In this document: positions 23,865-33,829 of the stretch, in pieces
Layout of the letters: each line of letters begins with the position of its first letter
Numbering within the stretch: the first letter of the stretch is position 1
Origin: Sulfurospirillum sp. UBA6790
GTDB lineage: Bacteria > Campylobacterota > Campylobacteria > Campylobacterales > Sulfurospirillaceae
Direction of reading: 5' to 3'
NCBI GenBank assembly: GCA_002452855.1
Contig: DKFS01000031.1
Location: 7,089-48,652, forward strand
DNA length: 41,564 nt
Position numbers and translations under genes: made by a program
Notes under the pieces: generated by a model
Told to the model about the DNA's origin: nothing
The model's input: only the letters and a program-made list of their open reading frames with translations
Databases searched by the model: none

Positions 23865-24945
23865 TACGAAAGTCATTTTAGGCCCTTTTGATGTGGCACT
23901 CGAAGAACCCGTCTATTTTAAAATTGAACCTACAAAAGATGGCAAGACCATCCACAGTGTCGATATGATTAATGGGTTTGTCCACCGTGGTATGGAATCC
24001 ATCGTCTTGCATAAGAACTTTCTTCAAAACCTTATTATTACCGAAAAAGTTTGCGGGCTTTGTTCCAACAATCACCCCTTTACGTACTGTATGGCTGTCG
24101 AAAAAATAGCAGATATCACTATACCCGAACGTAGCAAATACCTTCGTGTTATTGCCGATGAGATCAAACGCATTGCCAGCCACCTCTTTAATCTGGGTAT
24201 GCTCTCACACCTCATCCACAATACTCCTTTAATGCAGGCATTTTTAGAAACCCGTGAAGATTTCCAAGATGTCAAAGAGCGCATTTGGGGCAATCGTATG
24301 GATTTAAGTGCCAATACCATCGGTGGTGTCAAATACGACCTCGATGAAGCAACTATCGCTTTTGTGCTTGAAATGCTTACAAAAAATAAACCTAAAATTG
24401 AGGCATTTATTGAGCGCTTTGAAAATGATGAGAGCATTAGAGCGCATCTGAAAGGTGTGGGCGTTCTCAGCCATGAAGACGCGTTAAAGTTGGGCGTTGT
24501 TGGACCTGTGGCACGTGCCAGTGGCGTCAATAATGATGTACGCAAACGCGCTCCTTATGCTGCTTACGCAAAGCTCTCTTTTGATGTGATTTTAAAACAA
24601 GACGGTGACGTTTTGAGTCGCGCGTTGGTGCGTTTATATGAAATACTTGAATCCATGAAACTTCTAAAACAAGCCTTTGACAAATTGCCAGAGGGAGATA
24701 TTGCGCTTCCTAATCGTACGGCTGTTCCAGAAGGAGAAGCGGTTTCACGCACAGAAGCACCACGAGGAGAGTTGGTCTATTATCTCAAAACAAACGGCAG
24801 CACAAAACCTGAGCGAATGAAGTGGCGTGTGCCAAGTTATATGAACTGGGAAGCACTTAAAGTGATGATGCCGGGCAATAGCATTGATGATGTTGCGCTT
24901 ATCTTTAACAGCATCGATCCTTGTATCTCGTGTAGTGAGCGTTAA
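23857..24945 (+). CDS. [NiFe]-hydrogenase large subunit, CooH/HycE/NuoD-like (group 4 type)
   Basis: A 362-residue catalytic subunit for H2 uptake or evolution. All four NiFe cysteines are present: C66 and C69 (EKVCGLCSNNH) and C356 and C359 (DPCISCSER), so it is a hydrogenase, not a NuoD subunit. NuoD/HycE-family segments include INGFVHRGMES, SANTIGGVKYDL, GPVARASGV and EAPRGELVYYL. It ends three residues after the last cysteine, so there is no C-terminal peptide for a maturation protease to remove, as described for CooH-type enzymes. No CooM/CooK-type membrane subunit is encoded before or after it. The next gene starts 1 nt after its stop. Confidence 0.92.
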   Translation: MDNTKVILGPFDVALEEPVYFKIEPTKDGKTIHSVDMINGFVHRGMESIVLHKNFLQNLIITEKVCGLCSNNHPFTYCMAVEKIADITIPERSKYLRVIADEIKRIASHLFNLGMLSHLIHNTPLMQAFLETREDFQDVKERIWGNRMDLSANTIGGVKYDLDEATIAFVLEMLTKNKPKIEAFIERFENDESIRAHLKGVGVLSHEDALKLGVVGPVARASGVNNDVRKRAPYAAYAKLSFDVILKQDGDVLSRALVRLYEILESMKLLKQAFDKLPEGDIALPNRTAVPEGEAVSRTEAPRGELVYYLKTNGSTKPERMKWRVPSYMNWEALKVMMPGNSIDDVALIFNSIDPCISCSER

Positions 24946-24946
24946 A

Positions 24947-25435
24947 ATGAGTCATAAATTAATTGTAGCAGATACGAAAAAATGTATCGGATGTTTGAGT
25001 TGTGAATTAGCCTGTGCGGCGGCAAATGCCAAGATCAGTTTTGAAGAAGCGTACACGACCAAATTGCCACTCGTTTCACGAAACCGCGTCGTCAAAGTAG
25101 ATGCAAAAACCGCGCCAATTCAATGTATGCATTGCGAAGATGCTGCTTGTGTCAGGCTCTGTCCTGTAGGGGCTTTGCGTTTTCATAAAGAGACCGTCCA
25201 ACTGAATGAAAAAATCTGTATCGGATGCAAAATGTGCATGATGGTTTGTCCTGTCGGTGCCATCAAACTTGTCGAACATGAGGGGCGAACGTTTGCTCAA
25301 AAATGCAATCTTTGTATTGACCATCCCGAAGGACCTTCGTGCATGCGTGTTTGTACCACCGATGCCATTGCCATAGTCGATTATGAGACTTTTAAAGCGA
25401 GAATGGCTGAAAAAGAAAAGAGTTTGCATGCATGA
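24947..25435 (+). CDS. Four-cluster ferredoxin (CooF/HycB/HydN-like)
   Basis: 162 residues carrying four [4Fe-4S] motifs: C13-C23 (CIGCLSCELAC), CMHCEDAACVRLCP, CIGCKMCMMVCP and CNLCIDHPEGPSCMRVC. CooF, HycB and HydN of this family carry electrons between a hydrogenase and a partner dehydrogenase. In AegA of E. coli a domain of this type is fused to a GltD-like flavoprotein; here the flavoprotein is encoded two genes downstream. The start at 24947 is preferred because MSHKLIVADTKKC is the family N-terminus; a start at 24884 would lie deep in the large-subunit gene. It overlaps hypA by 8 bp. Confidence 0.9.
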   Translation: MSHKLIVADTKKCIGCLSCELACAAANAKISFEEAYTTKLPLVSRNRVVKVDAKTAPIQCMHCEDAACVRLCPVGALRFHKETVQLNEKICIGCKMCMMVCPVGAIKLVEHEGRTFAQKCNLCIDHPEGPSCMRVCTTDAIAIVDYETFKARMAEKEKSLHA

Positions 25436-25790
25436 ATATTCCATTGTCTCATCGTTAATTGACGTGTGTGAAAAAGAAGCGGAAAAAAACCATGCCAAAG
25501 CCATTAAGTTAGTTGAACTCGATGTTGGAAGACTCAGCGGCATTGAGATTCATTTTTTAGAGCAGTGTTTTGATGTCTTTAAAGAGACAACTATCTGTAA
25601 AGATGCCGTATTGCAAATCAATGTTCTTGATGTCGTTTTAGAATGCCATCAGTGCCATCAGCACAGTACGGTTGTCGAAAACAATTTTGTCTGCCCGCTT
25701 TGCCACAGCGATGATGTAACAATGATCAGCGGACAAGAATTACATGTAAAAAGTATTGAGATTATTGAGGATACCCATGAGACGATATAA
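25428..25790 (+). CDS. hypA: HypA nickel-insertion protein
   Basis: A 120-residue hydrogenase maturation factor that delivers nickel with HypB. The N-terminal Ni-binding MHEYSIV (H2) is intact, and the zinc site is CHQCH...CPLCH (two CxxC pairs). The start at 25428 is fixed by the family N-terminus MHE; a longer frame from 25383 would mask the nickel-binding N-terminus. It lies inside the hydrogenase operon, overlapping the ferredoxin gene by 8 bp and the GltD-like gene by 14 bp, so it is probably dedicated to this enzyme. No hypB-F genes are in the window. It contains a TTACATGTAA copy read as LHVK. Confidence 0.95.
   Translation: MHEYSIVSSLIDVCEKEAEKNHAKAIKLVELDVGRLSGIEIHFLEQCFDVFKETTICKDAVLQINVLDVVLECHQCHQHSTVVENNFVCPLCHSDDVTMISGQELHVKSIEIIEDTHETI
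25740..25749. repeat. TTACATGTAA palindrome, copy 10
   Basis: Exact, near the end of hypA, read as Leu-His-Val-Lys. Confidence 0.85.
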
Positions 25791-27201
25791 AAGTATAGCC
25801 AAAGCCTATCCTAGCAAACGTAACGCCATAGAACGCATCGAGGATTTTCACCCTATTTACTATAACTTTTCAGACACCGAAGCCAAAGCACAAGCCAGTC
25901 GTTGTTTACAATGTCCGATTGATTTGTTGCGTGGACTTCAAAGTGAATTTAAATTTTGTCGTACAGGATGTCCTTTAAGCAATAACATTCCACGATGGCT
26001 TAAAAAAACCTATGAAGACGATACCGTAGGAGCATTTGAACTCTCCAACGCGCGTTCACCTTTCCCTGAAATCTTAGGACGTGTGTGCCCCAAAAAGGGA
26101 TTGTGCGAAAGTTCATGTACCCTAGAAAAAACAGACTATCATGCTATTTCTATTGGCAATATCGAAGTATTTTTGAATGAAAAAGCTTATGAAAATGGTT
26201 CCGTTCCTTACTATGGCAACAACCAAGCCCGCAAACATAAAGTGGCAATTGTCGGCAGTGGCCCTGCAAGTTTAAGTTGTGCGTCCTTCTTACTCAGAGC
26301 CAACATCGGTGTCGAGATTTTTGAAAAAGAGAGTTATGTGGGTGGTCTTTTAACCTATGGCATTCCTAACTTCAAACTGCCTAAACATGTTATTTTGCGT
26401 CGTTTAGAATGGATGAAACAAGCAGGACTTCACGTGCATTACAATACCGAAGTGGGCAAGGATATTAGCATCGCAGAATTACTCAGTAACTTTGATGCCA
26501 TCTTCCTAGGTATGGGCGCACCCATTGGTAGAAGTGCGGGAATGGAAAATGAAGACGCCAGAGGGGTTCATCAAGTCATGGAAATCCTCGCAGAAACACA
26601 AAAAGAGCTTTTCAAACATGAATTTCACCAATCTATTTTTAAAGACAAAGAGGTCATTGTTATTGGTGGAGGAGACTCTGCGATGGACGCGCTTCGAACA
26701 GCAATCAGACATAAAGCAAAACGTGTCACGTGTGTGTATAGAAGGGATGAAGCCAGTATGCCAGGGAGTCGTGCGGAAGTCATTAATGCCAAAGAAGAAG
26801 GCGTAGAATTTATGTTCCACAGCCTTCCTAAAAAAGCATTGGTCGATGAAAACCATCATGTCACAGGCATTGAAATTGCGCGAACGTACATCAATGATGA
26901 GGGAAAATTGCAGACTGATGAGACACAGCTCACAACGCTTAAAGCCGATAGTATCGTTTTAGCCCTTGGTTTTGCGGCAAAACGCTTTGATTTTTACGAT
27001 GCCTTAGCACTCAATGTGGGTAAATCTAACACCATTGTCGTGGATGAAAACCAAGAGACAAGTCACCCTAATGTTTACGCGGGAGGCGACGTGGTTAGAG
27101 GAGCAGATTTGGTAGTACGCGCCGCACTTGATGGAAGAACTGCAGCCTTTGCCATTGCAAAACGATTAGGCGTTCCGCAAGAAACTTATTTTTACATGTA
27201 A
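25777..27201 (+). CDS. GltD/AegA-like NAD(P)H:acceptor flavoprotein of the hydrogenase operon
   Basis: 474 residues of the glutamate-synthase small-subunit family. The N-terminal domain has the Fe-S cysteines C43, C46, C61, C65 and C104, C110, C114. An FAD motif follows (AIVGSGPASLSCAS, about 157-170), then GGLLTYGIPNFKLPK and the NAD(P)-binding VIGGGDSAMDALRTA (about 292-306), then the closing FAD contact VYAGGDVVRGADLVVRAALDGRTAA. There is no glutamate-synthase large subunit here. With the CooF-like ferredoxin it resembles a split AegA and could link H2 oxidation to NAD(P)H. The start at 25777 has GAGG 6 nt upstream and overlaps hypA by 14 bp. The stop codon lies inside a TTACATGTAA copy. 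Confidence 0.88.
   Translation: MRRYKSIAKAYPSKRNAIERIEDFHPIYYNFSDTEAKAQASRCLQCPIDLLRGLQSEFKFCRTGCPLSNNIPRWLKKTYEDDTVGAFELSNARSPFPEILGRVCPKKGLCESSCTLEKTDYHAISIGNIEVFLNEKAYENGSVPYYGNNQARKHKVAIVGSGPASLSCASFLLRANIGVEIFEKESYVGGLLTYGIPNFKLPKHVILRRLEWMKQAGLHVHYNTEVGKDISIAELLSNFDAIFLGMGAPIGRSAGMENEDARGVHQVMEILAETQKELFKHEFHQSIFKDKEVIVIGGGDSAMDALRTAIRHKAKRVTCVYRRDEASMPGSRAEVINAKEEGVEFMFHSLPKKALVDENHHVTGIEIARTYINDEGKLQTDETQLTTLKADSIVLALGFAAKRFDFYDALALNVGKSNTIVVDENQETSHPNVYAGGDVVRGADLVVRAALDGRTAAFAIAKRLGVPQETYFYM
27192..27201. repeat. TTACATGTAA palindrome, copy 11
   Basis: Exact, extended to TTTTACATGTAAAA (27190-27203). Its last three bases are the TAA stop of the GltD-like gene. Confidence 0.85.
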
Positions 27202-27269
27202 AACTTTTTCAAAGCTTTTTTTTGATACGGTGTATTTATACAACACGAATGTAACAGATACACCATACA

Positions 27270-27288
27270 ATACTATTAGAAATAGTAT
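27270..27288 (+). promoter_or_regulatory. Inverted repeat just upstream of the HD-GYP gene
   Basis: ATACTATT-AGA-AATAGTAT, with 8-bp arms and a 3-nt loop, ending 2 nt before the ribosome site AAGGAG. It could be an operator or a leader hairpin. A broader pair, GGTGTA...TACACC, flanks the 27230-27265 region. Confidence 0.4.
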
Positions 27289-27301
27289 CTAAGGAGCGGG
27301 G

Positions 27302-28408
27302 ATGCAAACCTCTTCAGCGTATGAATTACATGAAAAGCCAACCATTTTAGTGATTGACGATACAGCAGACAATCTAACGCTTATTGCAAATCTTCTCAAA
27401 CCTTTTTACCGTGTCAAAGTAACGAACTCCGGTGAAAAGGGACTCTCTTATATCCATGACAATGCCCTCCCCGATTTGATTCTTTTAGATATTATGATGC
27501 CTGGTATTTCGGGCTATGACGTCATTTCTCGCCTTAAAGCCGATCAAACCACACGCTTTATTCCCGTCATTTTTCTAACAGCGATGAGCTCTCCAGAAGA
27601 TGAAAAAATAGGACTGGAATTAGGGGCAGTAGATTATATCACCAAGCCTATTTCTCCACCTATTCTTTTAGCGCGCATCAAAACACAACTTCAAAATAAA
27701 GTGATGGCAGAATTCTTACGTGACCGCAATACCTTTTTAGAAGATGAAGTCAAACGTCGTACGCAAGAGGTTTCAGCGATTCAAATTGTAACAATTCTCA
27801 CCATGACCTCTTTAGCAGAAACACGCGACACCGATACAGGCAATCACATTACCCGCACACAATATTATGTCAAGCTCTTAGCAAAACACTTGCAAAGCCA
27901 TCCTAGGTTTAGCTCCTTTTTAACCGATGCCATGGTAGAAACGCTGTTTCGTTCCGCTCCTTTGCATGACATTGGCAAGATTGGTATTCCTGATGCCATT
28001 TTGCTTAAAAAAGGCAAATTGACCCCTGAAGAATTTGAGATCATGAAAACACATGCACTCTTAGGCTATAAAGCCATTCGTAAAGCAGAAGAGCAACTCG
28101 CAAGCGAAGTTGATTTTTTAAAAATAGCTAAAGAAATTGCCTACACACACCATGAAAAGTGGGATGGAACAGGTTATCCGCAAGGATTACGTGGAGAAGA
28201 AATTCCAATTTCTGGACGATTGATGGCAGTTGCAGATGTCTATGATGCGCTAATTAACCGTCGCGTTTATAAAGATAAAATTCCGCATCAAGAAGCTGTC
28301 AGCATCATGTTAGAGGGACGTGGTACCCACTTTGACCCCGATATTATTGATGCTTTTATGGTGTTACAGCCTGAATTTCAAGCCATAGCCATACAATTTG
28401 CTTCATAG
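27302..28408 (+). CDS. Response regulator with HD-GYP phosphodiesterase output
   Basis: 368 residues. A receiver domain spans about 13-130, with phospho-acceptor D63 (LILLDIMMPG) and K115 (DYITKP). A short coiled linker precedes the HD-GYP domain (about 160-360), with HD at 222-223 (LHDIGKIGIPD), H283-H284 and GYP at 291-293 (EKWDGTGYPQGL). This domain degrades cyclic di-GMP, so phosphorylation would control its level and, with it, motility and attachment. ATG 27302 has AAGGAGCGGGG upstream. The BvgS-like kinase gene follows after 9 bp and is the likely phospho-donor. Confidence 0.94.
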   Translation: MQTSSAYELHEKPTILVIDDTADNLTLIANLLKPFYRVKVTNSGEKGLSYIHDNALPDLILLDIMMPGISGYDVISRLKADQTTRFIPVIFLTAMSSPEDEKIGLELGAVDYITKPISPPILLARIKTQLQNKVMAEFLRDRNTFLEDEVKRRTQEVSAIQIVTILTMTSLAETRDTDTGNHITRTQYYVKLLAKHLQSHPRFSSFLTDAMVETLFRSAPLHDIGKIGIPDAILLKKGKLTPEEFEIMKTHALLGYKAIRKAEEQLASEVDFLKIAKEIAYTHHEKWDGTGYPQGLRGEEIPISGRLMAVADVYDALINRRVYKDKIPHQEAVSIMLEGRGTHFDPDIIDAFMVLQPEFQAIAIQFAS

Positions 28409-28417
28409 GAAAAGTCT

Positions 28418-31400
28418 ATGAAACAATTCAAAATAGCTCTTTTATCCTTTTGTACATGGCTCTTACCGACAATGCTTTTTGCTACACACGCGTTTATTCC
28501 ACTTTCACCCGAAGAAGAGCAATGGATTGAAAATCATCCGACGATCAGTGTTGCCAATGACCCTGCTTGGGCGCCGTTTGATTTTACCAAAGAGGGAAAA
28601 GCGCAAGGCTTGGGCATTGATTATATAGAACTGGTTGCCCATAAAGTCGGTTTGAATATTCAATATGTTCATGCACCATGGAGCGAACTTTTTGAACGCT
28701 TTAAAGTACGCAATATTGATGTGGTTCACAGCGTCTATAAAACAGCTGAACGTGAAAAATTTGCTCTTTTTACACAACCCTTTTATGAAAATGCCAATGC
28801 AATTGCTATGCGTAAAGGACTTCAAATTGCAACTCTTCGCGACTTGGAACACAAGCGCATCGCGTTAATTAAAGGGCATGGGCTTTCAGAAACACTGCTT
28901 AAAGATGTACCTTCAATAGTGCCTATTGAAGTCAATGACCTAAAAGAGGCTCTTCATGCCGTTAGTTTTGATAAAGCAGACGCACTCATCAGTAGTCTGG
29001 GGGCAATTAGCTATATCGTGATGGAAGAGGCACTGCCGAATTTAGAGATAGAGCCTTTTGATGCCTTAAATAAAGATGTCAGCAGTCAGCTCTATTTTGC
29101 GACAACACCCAACCAACCTATCTTACGTGACATCCTTAACAAAGGGCTGCAAGCTATTACACCGCAAGAGCAAACCGCCATTAAAAGCCGATGGCTTTTG
29201 CAAACCAATGCCAACGCATCTTTAACTACGCTTCACTTAACACCAGAAGAAAAACAGTGGCTCCATGACCATCCTGTGATTCGCTACGGTGGACGCCTTG
29301 ACTACTTACCGTATGAAGCATTCAAGCACGATGGCACCTATTTGGGCATTATGTCGGAGCATCTCTACGGCATTGAAAAAAAAACTGGGATTCATTTTGA
29401 TAAACAACCCAGTATTACACTACACGAGCTTGAAACCAAAATCAAAAATCATCAAGTAGATGTGTTTACCAGTTTTAAAGATGACCATACCTTTGATGCA
29501 ACGCATCAGCAAATTGATACCGATATCAAAAGTCCTATTATTATTGTTGGGAAAAAGCAGTACGATAACCGTTTTATTTCAAATCTTGGACTTTTACAAA
29601 ATGAAAAAGTCGCCATTATTGATAACTACCCGTATGCTAAAACGATTCGTGAGCAGTATCCGCATATTCACTATGTAAGCGTCAAAGACATGCAAAGCGC
29701 CTTTGAAGGCGTGGCTTCTGGCAAATATGCCTTTATGCTCAGCTCTTTGGCATTAGCGTCTCATAAACTCAATGATATCAATATGAACAATCTTCAAATT
29801 GTTGGCAATACGGGCTACACCTTGCAACTGTGTTTAAGTGTTCCCAAGGAATGGCCTCTTTTTGCAAGTGTTGTGAAAAAATTTTTTGAAGTACATCAAC
29901 ATGAAATGAATCTCGCACACAATGATAGCCTCTACCGCTGGGAAAACATCACCCTCAAACCTAAGACAGATTATATTTTTTTGCTGGAAATCGCCGGTAT
30001 TTTTATAGCGCTTCTTATTATTTTATTTTATTGGAATTACCTTCTTAAACGAAAAGTCAATCAAAAAACAGCTCAATTTTTAACCTTACTCAAAACATTC
30101 GATACGTATATTATCGCTACTAAAACAGACTTAGAAGGCAATATCACCTATGTCAGTGATGCTTTGTGCGCCATTAGTGGCTATAAACGTGAGGAGTTAA
30201 TCAGTCGTAAACATCGCGTACTCAATCCAGGCAATCCCGATAGCCTCTACAAAAATCTATGGGATACAATTACCCAAGGTTATACATGGCAAGGCCGCAT
30301 TAAAAATACAAAAAAGAATGGGGATATTTATTGGGTCGATAGCGTGGTTGAACAAGACAGAGATGTCAAAGGTAATGTCACGGGGTATATTTCCATTATG
30401 CGCGATGTTACTGCACAAATAGCCCTCGAAGAACTCAGTACAAAATTAGAACAGCTTGTCCATGAAAGGACCCAAGCGTTAGCGCAACTCAACCAAGAAC
30501 AACAAGCTATTTTCGATACCGCTTCTGTGGGAATATTTTTACTCAAAAACCGCCAAATTTTAAACTGTAACCATCACCTCAATGCGATGTTTGGATACGA
30601 ACAAGGTGAGCAAATAGGTCAATATACGCGTATTTGGTATAAAGATGAAGCCGATTGGATTGCAGGTGGTACTCCCGTATACGAGGCACTTCGTGTGAAT
30701 GGCATTCAATCGCGCGAACAAATCGTTAAACGCAAAGATGGAACACTTTTTTGGACACGCATTACCCTTAAAGAGATTGACCCAGGGCATGACAAAGGTG
30801 TTGTGGGCGTTATCGAAGATATTACCTTTGAAAAAGCCGCCATTGAAGAGATTAAAAAAGCCAAAATAGCAGCTGAAAATGCGGCTAAAACAAAAAGTAA
30901 CTTCTTAGCCAATATGAGCCATGAAATCAGAACACCAATGAATGCCATCATCGGCATGTCGCATTTAATGCTTCAAACATCTTTGGACACGAAACAACAT
31001 AACTACTTAGAAAAAATTGATAACGCGGCAAAGCATCTATTGCATATCATCAACGATATTCTTGATTTTTCAAAAATCGAGTCGGGAAAAATGGGTTTTG
31101 AAACCATTGATTTTTATCTTGAAGATGTCATGGAACAACTCAGTGACCTGAGTGTCATGAAAGCACAAGAAAAAGGACTGGAAGTTCTTTTTGACATTGG
31201 TATCAATGTGCCAACAGCACTTAAAGGTGACCCGCTTCGTTTGGGACAGGTTTTAATTAACTTAGTCAATAATGCCATTAAATTTACAACTAAAGGTGAA
31301 ATCAAAATCGCAATTCATCTCCAAAAGCAAAGCGATACGCACGTCACACTAGCCTTTGAAATCAGCGACACCGGTATTGGCATGAGTACGAATGAGCAAG

Positions 31401-33103
31401 AAAAACTGTTTCAAGCTTTCAGTCAAGCCGACCTCTCTACCACACGTAAATATGGCGGTTCAGGTTTAGGGCTTGCCATCAGTAAACACTTAGTGGAAAT
31501 GATGCAAGGTACTATCAATGTCAAAAGTGACTTAGGCAAAGGAAGTACGTTCTATTTTGATGCGACTTTCGGCCTTCAAAAAGAGCAAAAACACATCAAA
31601 CTCAGCGATAAAGATATCCATAATCTTCGCATTTTAGTCGTCGATGACAATCAAAGTTCCCGCCTTATTTTAGAAAACATTCTCACATCTTTTAAATTTG
31701 AAGTCGATACCGTCAGTAGTGGTGCTGAAGCCATCACCTTTTTACAAACAGCTTACCGCAATCAAAAACCGTACGGATTAGTGCTTATGGATTGGATGAT
31801 GCCAGAGATGAATGGTATTGAAACCATCCAAAAAATTAGAGAAATTTCTGATATTTCTGAAACGCTAGCGTTTATTATGATTACGTCGTATAGTAAAGAA
31901 GAGCTCAAACAAGAACTTGAAGACAATCACATCAAAGATATTCTCATTAAACCGATTAATCCTTCAACACTCCTAAACACCATTCTCAGCACTCTGGGTA
32001 AAGATATTGTCATTCAATCGCACAAACAAGATAAAAAAATTGTTTATGAAGAGGCCTTAAATAGCCTCAAAGGAGCTTCAATTCTCTTGGTAGAGGACAA
32101 TCTCATTAACCAAGAGATGGCCGTTGAAATTTTAGAAAAAGCGGGGCTATACGTTGATATTGCCAATAACGGGTATGAAGCCGTGCTTAAAATGAGAGAG
32201 AAACACTATGATGGCGTTTTGATGGATTGCCAAATGCCCGTTATGGATGGTTTTGAAGCTACGCGCACCATTCGTCAAGATATTAAAAATCGTTCTTTGC
32301 CGATTTTAGCGATGACGGCTAATGCGATGAGCGGTGATAAAGAACGCTGTCTGATTAGCGGTATGAATGACCATATCACGAAACCAATCGATGTAGCACA
32401 ACTCTTTTTAACGATGGCAAAATACATCAAATCTTCTTTTCCTGATGCAACACCCTCCGCCCTTCCTCCAACGCACGAAGAAGACGAAGAGGTGAGCATT
32501 CCTGAACTATTGGGCATCAATCAAAAAGAAGCCCTCTCTCGCATGGGCAATAATACAAAAATGTTTTTAAAACTCCTCATCCGTTTTGCCCAAACGCAAG
32601 AGACGGTCATAGAGCGCATCACACAAGCACTCAAAGATAAAGATTTTACCATTGCCATACGAGAAGCGCATACTTTAAAAGGATTGGCGGGTAATATTGG
32701 CGCACATATGCTGGTTGCCAAGGCAGAACAGTTAGAGCACTATTTGGTCGAACACGATGTTCAAAACTGCGACACTCTGTTTGATGAAACCAATCTCTTA
32801 GTACATCAAATATGTCAAGACATCATGGAAAAATGTATGGTCTCATCGTCTGAGCCTTTGGAGAATGATGCATTGAAAGACCCTCAAACTACACAAGAAC
32901 TTTTAGAACAATGCCATACCCTCAAAGAGATGCTCAAAGATTTAGACCCAGATGCAACCGATTTTTTTGAAGCATTACTACCACAACTCAAAACCATTAT
33001 CCACGAACAAGAGTTGTTAGCTTTGCAACAACAAATCCATAATTTCAATTATGATGAAGCTAAAAAGATGGTAGAGATGGTGGAAAAAACAATACCGTCT
33101 TGA
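28418..33103 (+). CDS. BvgS-like hybrid sensor kinase (2xSBP, TM, 2xPAS, HK, 2xREC, HPt)
   Basis: 1561 residues. A signal peptide (about 1-22) is followed by two periplasmic solute-binding domains of the SBP_bac_3 type (about 30-262 and 275-500), a membrane helix (about 519-543) and two PAS domains (about 555-675 and 690-805). The kinase core has H835 ([11 protein letters not shown]), N ([10 protein letters not shown]) and G boxes ([18 protein letters not shown]). Receiver 1 starts near 1070 (D1125) and receiver 2 near 1221 (D1270). The HPt domain carries H1418 ([15 protein letters not shown]). It senses a small periplasmic ligand, perhaps an amino acid or organic acid, and runs an internal phosphorelay. 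Its likely target is the HD-GYP regulator encoded just upstream. Confidence 0.94.
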   Translation: MKQFKIALLSFCTWLLPTMLFATHAFIPLSPEEEQWIENHPTISVANDPAWAPFDFTKEGKAQGLGIDYIELVAHKVGLNIQYVHAPWSELFERFKVRNIDVVHSVYKTAEREKFALFTQPFYENANAIAMRKGLQIATLRDLEHKRIALIKGHGLSETLLKDVPSIVPIEVNDLKEALHAVSFDKADALISSLGAISYIVMEEALPNLEIEPFDALNKDVSSQLYFATTPNQPILRDILNKGLQAITPQEQTAIKSRWLLQTNANASLTTLHLTPEEKQWLHDHPVIRYGGRLDYLPYEAFKHDGTYLGIMSEHLYGIEKKTGIHFDKQPSITLHELETKIKNHQVDVFTSFKDDHTFDATHQQIDTDIKSPIIIVGKKQYDNRFISNLGLLQNEKVAIIDNYPYAKTIREQYPHIHYVSVKDMQSAFEGVASGKYAFMLSSLALASHKLNDINMNNLQIVGNTGYTLQLCLSVPKEWPLFASVVKKFFEVHQHEMNLAHNDSLYRWENITLKPKTDYIFLLEIAGIFIALLIILFYWNYLLKRKVNQKTAQFLTLLKTFDTYIIATKTDLEGNITYVSDALCAISGYKREELISRKHRVLNPGNPDSLYKNLWDTITQGYTWQGRIKNTKKNGDIYWVDSVVEQDRDVKGNVTGYISIMRDVTAQIALEELSTKLEQLVHERTQALAQLNQEQQAIFDTASVGIFLLKNRQILNCNHHLNAMFGYEQGEQIGQYTRIWYKDEADWIAGGTPVYEALRVNGIQSREQIVKRKDGTLFWTRITLKEIDPGHDKGVVGVIEDITFEKAAIEEIKKAKIAAENAAKTKSNFLANMSHEIRTPMNAIIGMSHLMLQTSLDTKQHNYLEKIDNAAKHLLHIINDILDFSKIESGKMGFETIDFYLEDVMEQLSDLSVMKAQEKGLEVLFDIGINVPTALKGDPLRLGQVLINLVNNAIKFTTKGEIKIAIHLQKQSDTHVTLAFEISDTGIGMSTNEQEKLFQAFSQADLSTTRKYGGSGLGLAISKHLVEMMQGTINVKSDLGKGSTFYFDATFGLQKEQKHIKLSDKDIHNLRILVVDDNQSSRLILENILTSFKFEVDTVSSGAEAITFLQTAYRNQKPYGLVLMDWMMPEMNGIETIQKIREISDISETLAFIMITSYSKEELKQELEDNHIKDILIKPINPSTLLNTILSTLGKDIVIQSHKQDKKIVYEEALNSLKGASILLVEDNLINQEMAVEILEKAGLYVDIANNGYEAVLKMREKHYDGVLMDCQMPVMDGFEATRTIRQDIKNRSLPILAMTANAMSGDKERCLISGMNDHITKPIDVAQLFLTMAKYIKSSFPDATPSALPPTHEEDEEVSIPELLGINQKEALSRMGNNTKMFLKLLIRFAQTQETVIERITQALKDKDFTIAIREAHTLKGLAGNIGAHMLVAKAEQLEHYLVEHDVQNCDTLFDETNLLVHQICQDIMEKCMVSSSEPLENDALKDPQTTQELLEQCHTLKEMLKDLDPDATDFFEALLPQLKTIIHEQELLALQQQIHNFNYDEAKKMVEMVEKTIPS

Positions 33104-33115
33104 TTGAGAGCACTT

Positions 33116-33125
33116 TTACATGTAA
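33116..33125. repeat. TTACATGTAA palindrome, copy 12
   Basis: Exact core of the longest form in the window, the 16-bp perfect palindrome CTTTTACATGTAAAAG (33113-33128). It lies in the 90-bp gap between the hybrid kinase and the next regulator gene. Confidence 0.88.
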
Positions 33126-33193
33126 AAGCGCTTGACCTCTCTTTAACACTTACTTAACGCACTTACGTTATGCTAAGAAAGAAGGAGATATGT

Positions 33194-33829
33194 ATGCCAA
33201 TGATTTTGCTGCTTGAAGATGATTACCTCTTAGGCGAAACGCTTATTGCTCTTTTAAAGGAAGAAGGCTTTAGCGTCCTCCTTGCGCAAGATGGTGAAGA
33301 AGCGTTGAATCTTAGCTATGAAAACACCTTTGATTTGTATCTTTTTGACATCAATGTTCCTCTCATCAATGGGATTGATGTCCTTAAAATGCTTCGAGAA
33401 AGTGGTGACAAAACGCCCGCATTTTTTATTAGTGCGTATAAAGACATTCAAACCATCTCCAAAGCATTTGATAGTGCTTGTGATGATTACATCAAAAAAC
33501 CGTTTGAGTTTGATGAGCTTATTGTACGCATTAAAGCGCATATTCACAAAAAAAATCCCCTCATTCATTACGGGAAAATGGACTATGATTTATTGGAAAA
33601 ACGAATTTTCTGGGAAGGCAAAGAGGTTGATTTGGGATATGTTGAAAAAGAGATACTCGACCTTTTGATGCGCAACCAACAACAAACCGTCCCAAAGGAG
33701 CGCTTTTACGATGTGATGGAAAAACCCAGCGACGTTGCGTTAAGAGTGCATCTTACCAAACTCAAACAACGCTTTTGCTTGCACCTTAATAACATTAAAG
33801 GCATAGGATACCGTCTTGAAACATTATGA
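33194..33829 (+). CDS. OmpR-family response regulator
   Basis: 211 residues. The receiver domain has acidic residues ED at 8-9, phospho-acceptor D52 (LYLFDINVPLING) and a KPF near 102. The C-terminal DNA-binding half is a short winged helix (about 125-211: LGYVEKEILDLLMRNQQQTVPKERFYDVM ... RVHLTKLKQRF ... IKGIGYRLE). The start at 33194 is chosen because AAGGAG lies 6 nt upstream; 33170 has none. The cognate kinase gene overlaps its end by 14 bp. The regulon is unknown; the Gly-rich secreted protein in the same operon is a candidate target or partner. Confidence 0.92.
   Translation: MPMILLLEDDYLLGETLIALLKEEGFSVLLAQDGEEALNLSYENTFDLYLFDINVPLINGIDVLKMLRESGDKTPAFFISAYKDIQTISKAFDSACDDYIKKPFEFDELIVRIKAHIHKKNPLIHYGKMDYDLLEKRIFWEGKEVDLGYVEKEILDLLMRNQQQTVPKERFYDVMEKPSDVALRVHLTKLKQRFCLHLNNIKGIGYRLETL

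Noticed and set aside
23857..24945. Large subunit as NuoD of complex I
   Set aside because: All four NiFe-binding cysteines are present, and HypA is encoded in the operon.
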